DNA of 7,599 bases from Frankiales bacterium. Its GTDB lineage: Bacteria; Actinomycetota; Actinomycetes; Mycobacteriales; SCTD01. The translations under genes were made by a program, and so were the position numbers. Positions 1 through 6,307 of the stretch are shown piece after piece. The stretch lies in NCBI GenBank assembly GCA_025965735.1, contig JAOPWK010000322.1, forward strand, positions 1-7,599. The letters run 5' to 3'. Numbering within the stretch: the stretch's first letter is position 1; the number at the start of each line of letters is the position of its first letter. Below the pieces are notes generated by a model. The model was given only the letters and a program-made list of their open reading frames with translations, was not told the origin of the DNA and did no database searches.

Positions 1-638
1 CGGCCGGTCGCCACCTGCGCGAGCGCCGAGGCCGCGCTGCCACCCCGGCGCACGTCCCGCACCCGTGGCACCAGCGCTTCGAGAAGTCCTGCGACGGCGT
101 GCTTCTGGTCCGGGCGGCCGAGGTTCAGCTCGACCAGCGCACGGACGAGGTCGTCCTGCACGAGCGGCGCGACGCGGCGGCCGTCGGTCCAGGTGCCGCC
201 ACCGGCGCTCGCCCAGGTCGTACGGCCGACAGCGGGCTCCACGACGACGGCAGCCAGCAGCTGGCCGTCGGCGCCGGCTGCAGCCACGCTCACCGCCCAG
301 TCCGGTCGGCCGTAGAGGTAGTTGGTCGTGCCGTCGACGGGGTCGACCAGCCAACGCACACCGCTCGTGCCGTCGTGCGCGCCGGCCTCCTCGCCGAGGA
401 CCGCGTCGTGCGGGCGGTGCGCCGTGAGCACCGCGCGGACGGCTGCCTCGGCCTCGCGGTCGGCCTGGCTCACGAGGTCGTCCGGCGCGGCCTTCTCCTC
501 GACGACGAGCGCGTCGGCGCGCTGCCGCCAGCGCAGCGCCACGGCAGCACCGGCTGCGGCGGCCTCGCGCGCGACGCCGAGGAGGTCCTCGCTCAGCGCG
601 AGAGCCGGTGCAGCGGGTGGCCGAGGTCGGCCGTGCAC
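1..638 (-). CDS. Inositol monophosphatase family protein, C-terminus cut by window edge
   Basis: A Mg2+-dependent phosphomonoesterase of the FIG/IMPase fold, probably cytosolic. The family includes inositol-1-phosphatase, histidinol-phosphatase and 3'-phosphoadenosine-phosphate phosphatase, and the exact substrate cannot be read here. Numbered from the GTG at 638, the metal-site motif GEE lies at residues 82-84 and DPVDGTTN at 99-106. The upstream KAAPDDLVSQAD stretch, the YGRPDWAVSV strand and the C-terminal GGSAAS segment also match the family. About 212 codons are present of a usual 250-280, and the rest lies beyond base 1. The start is uncertain. GTG at 638 overlaps the UbiA-like gene by 46 nt and has no visible ribosome site. 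A CTG at 596 would make a 4-nt CTGA overlap with that gene's stop and gives an N-terminus (SEDLLGVAREAA) that fits the family start better. It is the last visible gene of the minus-strand series and is probably translationally coupled to the UbiA-like gene. Confidence 0.9.
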   Translation of the reverse strand, partial: MHGRPRPPAAPALALSEDLLGVAREAAAAGAAVALRWRQRADALVVEEKAAPDDLVSQADREAEAAVRAVLTAHRPHDAVLGEEAGAHDGTSGVRWLVDPVDGTTNYLYGRPDWAVSVAAAGADGQLLAAVVVEPAVGRTTWASAGGGTWTDGRRVAPLVQDDLVRALVELNLGRPDQKHAVAGLLEALVPRVRDVRRGGSAASALAQVATG

Positions 639-1777
639 TGGCTGGTGAACGAGGCGTGCGCGAGCAGCACGACCAGCCACGGGACGCTGGCGACGACGGG
701 GGCGGGGGTGCCGAGGGCGGCCTGCACGACCACCAGCGCCGCAGCGGCTCCGACAGAGGCCTCCAGCCGTCGGCGCTCCGCGAGGACGACGGCGAGGGCG
801 CCGGCCGCTCCGGCGAGCAGGACGACGGCGCCGGCGTCGCCGCCGGTGAGCAGGTGCCCGGCCAGGGCTGCGCAGGCGCCGGACAGCAGGATCGCGACGT
901 TCCACGGCGCGGTGAGCGGCGTGCGGCCGTGCAGGGCGCGCCAGTGCGCCGGCTCGTCAGGTGCGCCGAGGTCGCGCGGGTCCGCCTCGCGGGCGACCCA
1001 GCGGACGAGCCCCAGCGTGTGCTCGCGGGCCTGCTCCGCCCGGCACGCCCAGCTCACCCGGCGGTCCACCAGCGTCGCGAAGGGCATCGCCTCGAGCGTC
1101 CAGCGGGCCGTCACGAAGACGACGCCGAGGCTCCACATGGCCAGCGCGGCGACGGCGGCCGCAGCGGGCTCGCCGGTGAGGTCGGTGGCCAGGGCGAGCC
1201 CGGTCATGCCGCGCAGCGCGTACCCGGCTCCGACGAACACCCAGAGGCCGACGAGCGGCGGGCTGAGCGGGCACGGCACCTCGCTGCAGCGACCGGTCGC
1301 CGCCGACCTCAGTGCCTCGTACACCGCCGCGATCGCGAAGACGCCGACGGTGAGCAGCAGCAGCAGCGTGGCCACGGTCGGGACGGCCAGCGCGAGCAGG
1401 CCGGTGAGCGCGATGCGCAGGACGGCGACGGCGGTGCTGACGGCCTTGTGCTGACGGCCGCGCTCGACCGGCCCCGGCAGCCGGCCGCGCGCCGCGCCGT
1501 CCGGGTGGCGCTGGTCGGCCTCGAAGCCGCGCACGTCGTTCCACTGGTACCGCGCCTGGTAGACGAGCAGCTCCAGCGCCGCCCACACGAGCAGCGCCAC
1601 GCCGACGCGGTCCGCGTCCACGCCGCCCTCGACGAGCGCGCCGAGGGTGAAGGTCAGCGGCACGATGAGCGCCTTGACGAGGTCCTTGGGGCGCGGCAGC
1701 AGCAGGTAGCCGGCCAGAGTGCGTCCCTCTGCAGCGGCACGGCCGACCAGCGGCGCGTGCAGGTGCAGGGTCGTCAC
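593..1777 (-). CDS. UbiA-like polytopic membrane protein (putative prenyltransferase)
   Basis: A 394-residue integral membrane protein with roughly nine or ten hydrophobic segments, near residues 33-50, 58-76, 113-132, 134-153, 172-196, 204-224, 290-311, 314-333, 340-357 and 360-377. The N-terminal RPKDLVKALIV resembles the RPKQWxKN opening of UbiA prenyltransferases such as the decaprenyl-phosphate phosphoribose synthase branch. N80-D81-V-R-G84-F-E-A-D88 sits where those enzymes carry the first Mg-diphosphate motif NDxxDxxxD, but the central Asp is Gly. GYALRGMTG (185-193) resembles the GxxLRxxxG helix of the family. I see no clear second Asp motif. A polar loop of about 65 residues (226-290) is unusual. 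The GTG start at 1777 overlaps the TGA of the preceding dehydrogenase (GTGA), so the two are probably coupled. Function is inferred only: transfer of a prenyl group or use of a polyprenyl-phosphate acceptor is possible, and a non-catalytic UbiA relative is the alternative. Confidence 0.72.
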   Translation of the reverse strand: MTTLHLHAPLVGRAAAEGRTLAGYLLLPRPKDLVKALIVPLTFTLGALVEGGVDADRVGVALLVWAALELLVYQARYQWNDVRGFEADQRHPDGAARGRLPGPVERGRQHKAVSTAVAVLRIALTGLLALAVPTVATLLLLLTVGVFAIAAVYEALRSAATGRCSEVPCPLSPPLVGLWVFVGAGYALRGMTGLALATDLTGEPAAAAVAALAMWSLGVVFVTARWTLEAMPFATLVDRRVSWACRAEQAREHTLGLVRWVAREADPRDLGAPDEPAHWRALHGRTPLTAPWNVAILLSGACAALAGHLLTGGDAGAVVLLAGAAGALAVVLAERRRLEASVGAAAALVVVQAALGTPAPVVASVPWLVVLLAHASFTSQCTADLGHPLHRLSR

Positions 1778-3270
1778 TGCGGTGTGATCACCACGTCGCG
1801 CCGACCGAAACCTGCGGCGGCCAGGGTGGCTCGCGCGCCGCGCGTGCGCAGTGAGTCCAGGTGCTCTGTGAACGCGGCGCCGAAGACGGGATCGCCGGCC
1901 ACGTCGCCGAACACGCCCGTGTCGCGGAGGAAGGCCAGTGGCTCCTCGCGGCTGCGTGCGGCGGCAGCGGTCACCGGCTCGAGCAGCCGGTCGACCACGA
2001 CGATCGGCTCGCCCTGCTCGTCCACGCCCTCGGCGTACCGCGCCCACGCGGCGACCACGAGCGCGGACAGCGTGACGTCGCGGCCGGCGGCGAGCTGCTC
2101 GCGGACGACCGGCAGCAGGAACGTCGGGATCCGGTCGGAGGTCTCGGCGCACAGCCGCGCCAGCGTGTCGCGCACGTGCGGGTTCGCGAAGCGGTCCAGC
2201 AGCGTGCGCCGGTACTCCGGCAGGTCGACCCCCGGCACCGGGTCCAGCGTGGGCGTCGCCTCCCGCTCCATGTAGGCCAGCAGGAAGTCGGCGAAGGCCG
2301 GGTCACGGCAGACCTCGTCGGTGAAGCGGTGTCCGGCCAGGTGGCCGAGGTAGCCGATCGCCTGGTGGCCGGCATTGAGCAGCCGCAGCTTCATCAGCTC
2401 GTAGGGATGCACGTCCTCGACGAGCTGCACCCCCACGTCCTCGAACCGCGGTCGTCCGGCGGAGAAGCGGTCCTCCAGCACCCACTGCGTGAACGGCTCG
2501 CAGACGACCGGCCAGCCGTCGTCGATGCCGAACCGCTCCGCGAGCAGCGCCCGGTCGTCGTCGGTCGTCACCGGTGTGATGCGGTCGACCATGGAGCTGG
2601 GGAAGGCGACCTCATCCGCGATCCACGCAGCGAGCTCCGGGTCGCGCAGCGCCGCGAACCCGGTGAAGGCGTCGCGCGCGATCTCGCCGTTGCCCTGGAC
2701 GTTGTCGCAGGACAGCACGGTGAACGGCACCAGCCCCCGCGCGCGACGCCGCGCCAGCGCCTCCGTCACGAGGCCGAAGACCGTGCTGGGAACCGCATCC
2801 GGCTGCAGGTCGAGCAGCACGCCCGGCTCCACCGCGACGAAGCGGCGCGTCACGGGATCGATCGAGTAGCCGCCCTCGGTGATGGTCAGCGACACGATGC
2901 GGGTGTCCGGCGAGGCCATCTGCTCGACGACCGCCTCGGGGTCGTCCGGCGCGAACAGGTAGTCCGTGATCGCGCCGACCACCCGCGGCTCGAGCCGGCC
3001 GTCCGGGTGCTTGAGCACCACCGTGTACAGGCAGTCCTGCGCCTGCAGCACGTCACGCATGCGACGGTCGAACGGCTGCGTCCCCACGCCGCAGATGCCC
3101 CACTCGGTCGCTCCTGCGGCCAGCACCGCGTCGAGGTAGACCGCCTCGTGCGCGCGGTGGAAGCCGCCGACCCCGACGTGCACGACGCCCGTGCGCACGG
3201 CACTGCGGTCGTAGGCCGGGACGGGCACGTCGAGCCCGGCCAGCGCGTCGCCGCGCAGCGGCGCGCTCAC
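1774..3270 (-). CDS. Mannitol dehydrogenase family polyol 2-dehydrogenase (paralog 1)
   Basis: A 498-residue NAD(P)-dependent long-chain polyol dehydrogenase, oxidising a hexitol or pentitol (mannitol, arabinitol, sorbitol or similar) to its 2-ketose in the cytosol. The N-terminal Rossmann motif GVGGFHRAH is at residues 33-41. The family signature MVDRITP surrounds D229, and SCDN ends in N190. The catalytic stretch YELMKLRLLNAGH gives K294, N299 and H302, with R372 further on. These fall one position before the K295, N300, H303, N191, D230 and R373 known from Pseudomonas fluorescens mannitol 2-dehydrogenase, and E291 matches its Glu292, so the active site looks intact. The length is that of the family. 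GTG at 3270 overlaps the kinase stop (GTGA), and its own stop overlaps the UbiA-like start. The substrate is not decided by the sequence; D-mannitol or D-arabinitol are the likeliest, and a uronate reductase is less likely. Confidence 0.93.
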   Translation of the reverse strand: MSAPLRGDALAGLDVPVPAYDRSAVRTGVVHVGVGGFHRAHEAVYLDAVLAAGATEWGICGVGTQPFDRRMRDVLQAQDCLYTVVLKHPDGRLEPRVVGAITDYLFAPDDPEAVVEQMASPDTRIVSLTITEGGYSIDPVTRRFVAVEPGVLLDLQPDAVPSTVFGLVTEALARRRARGLVPFTVLSCDNVQGNGEIARDAFTGFAALRDPELAAWIADEVAFPSSMVDRITPVTTDDDRALLAERFGIDDGWPVVCEPFTQWVLEDRFSAGRPRFEDVGVQLVEDVHPYELMKLRLLNAGHQAIGYLGHLAGHRFTDEVCRDPAFADFLLAYMEREATPTLDPVPGVDLPEYRRTLLDRFANPHVRDTLARLCAETSDRIPTFLLPVVREQLAAGRDVTLSALVVAAWARYAEGVDEQGEPIVVVDRLLEPVTAAAARSREEPLAFLRDTGVFGDVAGDPVFGAAFTEHLDSLRTRGARATLAAAGFGRRDVVITPQ

Positions 3271-3857
3271 AGGTGCACCACCAGGTCGGCCCGGTCGCGG
3301 GTGGCGTCCACCAGCTGCGCGTTGAGGTCGTCGCTGGAGGCGACCCACTGCTCGGCCTGCTCCGGGGTGCGTCCGTGCCGGACGTGACGGGCGACCAGCC
3401 GCTGCCGCCGCAGGACGGGGTCGACGTCGACGAACCACGTCTGGTCGAGCAGCTCCCGCACCGGCGAGAAGCCCCCGTCCGCCAGCAGGTAGTTGCCCTC
3501 GGTCACGACGAGCGGGACCTCCCGTGGCACGGCCAGCGCCCCGGCCACCGCCTGCTCCTGCGACCGCACGAAGACCGGCGCGTAGACGACGTCGTCGCTG
3601 CGGGCGCGCAGCCGGCGCAGCAGGTGGACGTACCCGGCGGCGTCGAAGGTGTCGGGCGCTCCCTTGCGGTCACGACGGCCGAGCCGGTCCAGCTCGGGGT
3701 CGGCGAGGTGGAACCCGTCCATCGGCACGAGGACGGCCTGCCCGCCCAGCGCCTCCACGAGCGCCGCAGCCAGCGTCGACTTCCCGGCGCCAGGTGCACC
3801 GGCCAGCCCGAGCAGCGCGCGGCGGCCCGCGCCGGCCAGGGCCGACGCGCGCTGCAC
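3267..3857 (-). CDS. P-loop sugar/nucleoside kinase family protein (FrcK/YggC/uridine-kinase-like)
   Basis: A cytosolic P-loop kinase of the uridine kinase/phosphoribulokinase-like group that includes the rhizobial fructose-linked FrcK and E. coli YggC. From the GTG at 3857 it has 196 residues: Walker A GAPGAGKST (20-28), MDGFHL (46-51), RKGAPDTFD (64-72), a Walker B-like LVVTEGNYLL, and a C-terminal arginine-rich lid with RLVARHVRHGRT followed by DDLNAQL. In this setting the likely job is ATP-dependent phosphorylation of the ketose made by the dehydrogenases. That role comes from context, not from a diagnostic residue. The start is uncertain. CTG at 3881 would form a CTGA overlap with the HAD stop, has a GGAG eight bases upstream, and gives an N-terminus LTPDLPDLVQRA (204 residues) that reads naturally. 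GTG at 3857 leaves a 20-nt gap and no ribosome site, and GTG at 3926 would overlap the HAD gene by 49 nt. The stop overlaps the next gene's GTG. Confidence 0.88.
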   Translation of the reverse strand: MQRASALAGAGRRALLGLAGAPGAGKSTLAAALVEALGGQAVLVPMDGFHLADPELDRLGRRDRKGAPDTFDAAGYVHLLRRLRARSDDVVYAPVFVRSQEQAVAGALAVPREVPLVVTEGNYLLADGGFSPVRELLDQTWFVDVDPVLRRQRLVARHVRHGRTPEQAEQWVASSDDLNAQLVDATRDRADLVVHL

Positions 3858-3877
3858 GAGGTCGGGCAGGTCAGGGG

Positions 3878-4672
3878 TCAGGCGGTGCGCTCCAGCGGCT
3901 CGAGCAGCGGCTCCAGCTCGGCCCACGTCGTGATGACCGCGAAGACTCCGGCCTCGCGCAGCTGAGCCACCCGCTCCTCGCGCTCCGCCCCCGGCACGAA
4001 CTGCACGTTCCCCACGGTAGGGATGCCGGCCGCCACCGCCGACTGCGCGCCGGGGACGGAGTCCTCGACCGCCACGGCCTGCGCGGGGTCGAGGCCGAGC
4101 TGCGCGCAGGCGTAGAGGTAGACCGCCGGGTCGGGCTTGCTGGTCGGCACCGGCAGGGAGTCCTCCGCGCTGTACCGCTCCGACGGCGGGATCAGCCCGT
4201 CCAGGCCGGTCGCGGTGAAGCAGGCCTCGAGCCGTCCCAGCGCGCTGGAGCTGACAGCGGCCAGGCGGTGCGCCGACGACAGCCGGGTGAGCGGCTCGAG
4301 CACGGAGGGGTCGGGGCGCAGGACGGTGCCGAGGTGGCGCGTCACCTGCGCCTTCTCCTCCTGCACCCACTCCTGCAGCGCCTGCGCGGTGAGCACCGTC
4401 GGCCCCTCGGTGACGGCGCCGGGGTGCCGACCGGCCAGCGAGGGCTCCACCGCGACGCCGTGCGCGACGGCCAGGTCGACGGCGGTGGTGCGGAAGTTCT
4501 TGCCGGTGCTGCCCAGCCGCAGCTCCTCGGGCGTGTACCGCCGCGTCACGCCGTACGACGCGAGGAAGGCGTTGGTGACGTCGGCGGAGGCGACGAAGGC
4601 GGGCTCCTCGGACGGGAACAGGTTGCCGTCCGCGTCGCAGAGCAGCGCCAGCACGCGGGATGTGGGGATCAC
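3878..4672 (-). CDS. HAD superfamily phosphatase, beta-phosphoglucomutase-like
   Basis: A 264-residue haloacid-dehalogenase-fold enzyme with an alpha-helical C1 cap between about residues 18 and 118. Motif I is D13-A-D15-G-N17, motif II the Ser run S141-S143, motif III K179 in SKPDP, and motif IV VEDSVPG with E203-D204. These are the residues of a Mg2+-dependent phosphatase or mutase using an aspartyl-phosphate intermediate. Position 17 is Asn where Thr or Val is usual. The likely substrate is a sugar or polyol phosphate, judged from its place between a polyol dehydrogenase and a sugar kinase; mannitol-1-phosphate or a ketose phosphate would fit. GTG at 4672 overlaps the TGA of the upstream dehydrogenase by four bases, which fixes the start by coupling. 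The same frame stays open far upstream, but that part is antiphase to the dehydrogenase gene and Arg/Pro/Ala-rich, so it is not coding. Confidence 0.92.
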   Translation of the reverse strand: MIPTSRVLALLCDADGNLFPSEEPAFVASADVTNAFLASYGVTRRYTPEELRLGSTGKNFRTTAVDLAVAHGVAVEPSLAGRHPGAVTEGPTVLTAQALQEWVQEEKAQVTRHLGTVLRPDPSVLEPLTRLSSAHRLAAVSSSALGRLEACFTATGLDGLIPPSERYSAEDSLPVPTSKPDPAVYLYACAQLGLDPAQAVAVEDSVPGAQSAVAAGIPTVGNVQFVPGAEREERVAQLREAGVFAVITTWAELEPLLEPLERTA

Positions 4673-6159
4673 GCGGCGGCGGACTCCTCGGCCGGGAGGC
4701 AGCGGGCCAGCGCGGCCGGGAGGCCCTCGTGCGACAGGACCCGGAGCGCCTCGGCCAGCTCGGCGACGACGGCCGGGTGCTCGCCGAGGCTGCCGAAGAC
4801 GCTGCGCGCACCCAGCAGCGGGCGCGGGTCGTCCTGGCCGCGCCGCGCCAGGGCCTGCAGCGCCTCCGCTCGGGCGTCCTGCACCTCGATCGGGTTCCCG
4901 GCGAGGTCGGTGCCCCGCAGGTAGCGCATCCAGGCGGCGACCGCTAGTACGAGGAGCCGGCGCGGCGTCCCCTGCTGCACGGCCTCGTGCAGCGACGGCA
5001 GCAGGTAGGTCGGCATCTTGGTGGAGCCGCGGCGGCACAGCCGGGCGAGCGCGTCGCCGATCGCGGGGTTGGCGAACCGCTCCATCGTGGTGCAGCGGTA
5101 GTCCTCGAGGTCCATGCCGGGCGGGTGCGGCAGCAGCGGCAGGACCTCCTCGGCCAGCATCCGGTCGAGCACCGTGCGAACGTCCTCGTCCCGCATCGCC
5201 TCGTCCGTGGTCGTGTGGCCGAGCAGCGTGCCGAGGTAGCCCAGGGCCGAGTGGCCGCCGTTGAGCATCCGCGCCTTGACCAGCTTGTACGGGTGCACGT
5301 CCTGCACGAACTGCACGCCGACCTGCTCCAGCGGCGGGCGCCCGGCGCAGAAGTCGTCCTCGACGATCCACTGGCGGAACGGCTCGGTGACCACGGGCCA
5401 GCGGTCCGGGACGCCGAGCTCGGCCTCGATCTGGTCGCGCGTCTCGGGCGAGGTCTCCGGCGTGATCCGGTCGACCATGCTGGTCGGGAAGGTGCAGCTC
5501 TCGTCGATCCAGCGCGCCAGCGAGCGGTCGCGCAGCCGGGCGAAGGACACGACGGCGGTGCGGGCGGCGGCGCCGCTGTCCGGCAGGTTGTCGCACGACA
5601 GCACGGTGAACGGGCCGGTTCCGCGCTCGCGCCGCCGGCGCAGCGCCTCGACGAGGAAGCCCACCATGCTCCGCGGCGCCTGCGGGTGCTGGAGGTCGTG
5701 CTGCACGTCCGGGTCGTCGACCAGGAACTGGCCGTCCTCGTCCACGAGGTAGCCGCCACCGGTGACGGTCAGGGTCACCAGGCGCGTCCGCTCGTCGGCC
5801 AGGGCGCGGACCACGGCCTCCGGGTCGCTCGGCGCGTACAGGTAGTGCACGACGGAGCCGACGACGCGCGCGGACTGGCCCTGCGCGCCGCGCTCGACGA
5901 CGGTGAACAGACCGTCCTGCGCCTGCAGGACCTCGCCCATCTGCGGGCGGTGCAGCCCCACGCCGATGACGCCCCAGCCGGTCTCGCCGCGTGCGGCCAG
6001 GTCGTCGAAGTAGAGGGCCTGGTGCGCGCGGTGGAAGCCCCCCACGCCGATGTGCACGACGGACGGGACCAGCCGGCTGCGGTCGTACTGCGGCACGTCC
6101 ACGTGCGCGGGCAGTGCCGGCAGGGTCTCCTCGCGAAGACCGTCTGCGGTGCTGGTCAC
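4669..6159 (-). CDS. Mannitol dehydrogenase family polyol 2-dehydrogenase (paralog 2), first gene of the series
   Basis: A 496-residue long-chain polyol dehydrogenase of the same family as the gene at 1774-3270. Its numbering coincides with that of P. fluorescens mannitol 2-dehydrogenase: Rossmann GVGGFHRAH (38-46), N191 in SCDN, D230 in MVDRITP, K295, N300, H303 and R373 are all present. Two positions differ from paralog 1 and from the Pseudomonas enzyme. Residue 292 is Lys where Glu is expected (HPYKLVKARMLN), and SCDNLPDSG has Ser195 where Asn-Gly is common. It probably oxidises a different polyol, or the same one with altered pH or direction preference. The GTG start at 6159 follows a GGAGGA about 3-4 bases upstream, and no better start is visible. 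It leads the minus-strand series after a 148-bp spacer, so the promoter should lie in 6160-6307. Confidence 0.93.
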   Translation of the reverse strand: MTSTADGLREETLPALPAHVDVPQYDRSRLVPSVVHIGVGGFHRAHQALYFDDLAARGETGWGVIGVGLHRPQMGEVLQAQDGLFTVVERGAQGQSARVVGSVVHYLYAPSDPEAVVRALADERTRLVTLTVTGGGYLVDEDGQFLVDDPDVQHDLQHPQAPRSMVGFLVEALRRRRERGTGPFTVLSCDNLPDSGAAARTAVVSFARLRDRSLARWIDESCTFPTSMVDRITPETSPETRDQIEAELGVPDRWPVVTEPFRQWIVEDDFCAGRPPLEQVGVQFVQDVHPYKLVKARMLNGGHSALGYLGTLLGHTTTDEAMRDEDVRTVLDRMLAEEVLPLLPHPPGMDLEDYRCTTMERFANPAIGDALARLCRRGSTKMPTYLLPSLHEAVQQGTPRRLLVLAVAAWMRYLRGTDLAGNPIEVQDARAEALQALARRGQDDPRPLLGARSVFGSLGEHPAVVAELAEALRVLSHEGLPAALARCLPAEESAAA

Positions 6160-6161
6160 AG

Positions 6162-6168
6162 TTCCTCC
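6162..6168 (-). promoter_or_regulatory. Ribosome binding site of the first dehydrogenase gene
   Basis: The minus strand reads GGAGGAA directly before ACT and the GTG at 6159. Spacing is short (about four bases from GGAGG), but it is the only strong purine site here and it supports this start for the lead gene. Confidence 0.7.
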
Positions 6169-6220
6169 GGAGCGAGCGGGTCCACGGGTCGCGCGGCGAT
6201 CGCTCGGGACTCAGGGCAGA

Positions 6221-6257
6221 GAGAGCCCCGCAGCGACCGACGCGGCGCTGGGCTCTC
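6221..6257. repeat. Inverted repeat, candidate terminator of the PAS gene or operator of the polyol genes
   Basis: GAGAGCCC at 6221-6228 is the exact reverse complement of GGGCTCTC at 6250-6257. Folded as RNA, GAGAGCC pairs with GGCTCTC, then after a three-base bulge CAGCG (6231-6235) pairs with CGCTG (6246-6250), leaving a ten-base loop. It lies 51 bases past the PAS gene stop and 62 bases before the dehydrogenase start, all on the minus strand. There is no T-run after it on either strand, so an intrinsic terminator would be of the tail-less kind. Equally it could be a protein-binding operator for the downstream genes. Confidence 0.55.
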
Positions 6258-6268
6258 AACGCGACGGG

Positions 6269-6280
6269 AGTGGTACCGCT
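6269..6280. promoter_or_regulatory. Small near-palindrome centred on GGTACC, possible operator
   Basis: AGTGGTACCGCT is a palindrome apart from one mismatched pair, and lies in the 148-bp spacer that should hold the promoter of the polyol gene series. GntR- and LacI-type sugar regulators use short sites of this general sort. No regulator gene is in the window and no convincing -35/-10 pair was found beside it. A 12-bp site can arise by chance in GC-rich DNA. Confidence 0.2.
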
Positions 6281-6307
6281 GTGGGGGCGGCGCAAACCGG
6301 ACAGCGG

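Noticed and set aside
1348..1370. AGC trinucleotide run as a microsatellite-like repeat
   Set aside because: It encodes a run of leucines within a membrane helix of the UbiA-like protein, which is a normal coding reason for the repeat.
99..3387. Long plus-strand open frames (for example 99-1454, 608-2275 and 1861-3387)
   Set aside because: They lie opposite the minus-strand genes with clear family motifs, show no recognisable domain, and have the low-complexity Arg/Ala/Gly/Ser make-up of high-GC shadow frames.
6172..6206. CGAGCG (6173-6178) and CGCTCG (6201-6206) inverted repeat, and the GCGATCGC palindrome at 6196-6203
   Set aside because: These are short GC-rich matches with a long spacer, of a kind expected by chance in this composition. 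No promoter or factor site could be tied to them.
4672..6295. Upstream extension of the HAD frame to 6295 as a large fusion protein
   Set aside because: The extension is a shifted reading of the dehydrogenase gene and is Arg/Pro/Ala-rich. The GTGA overlap at 4669-4672 gives the proper start.
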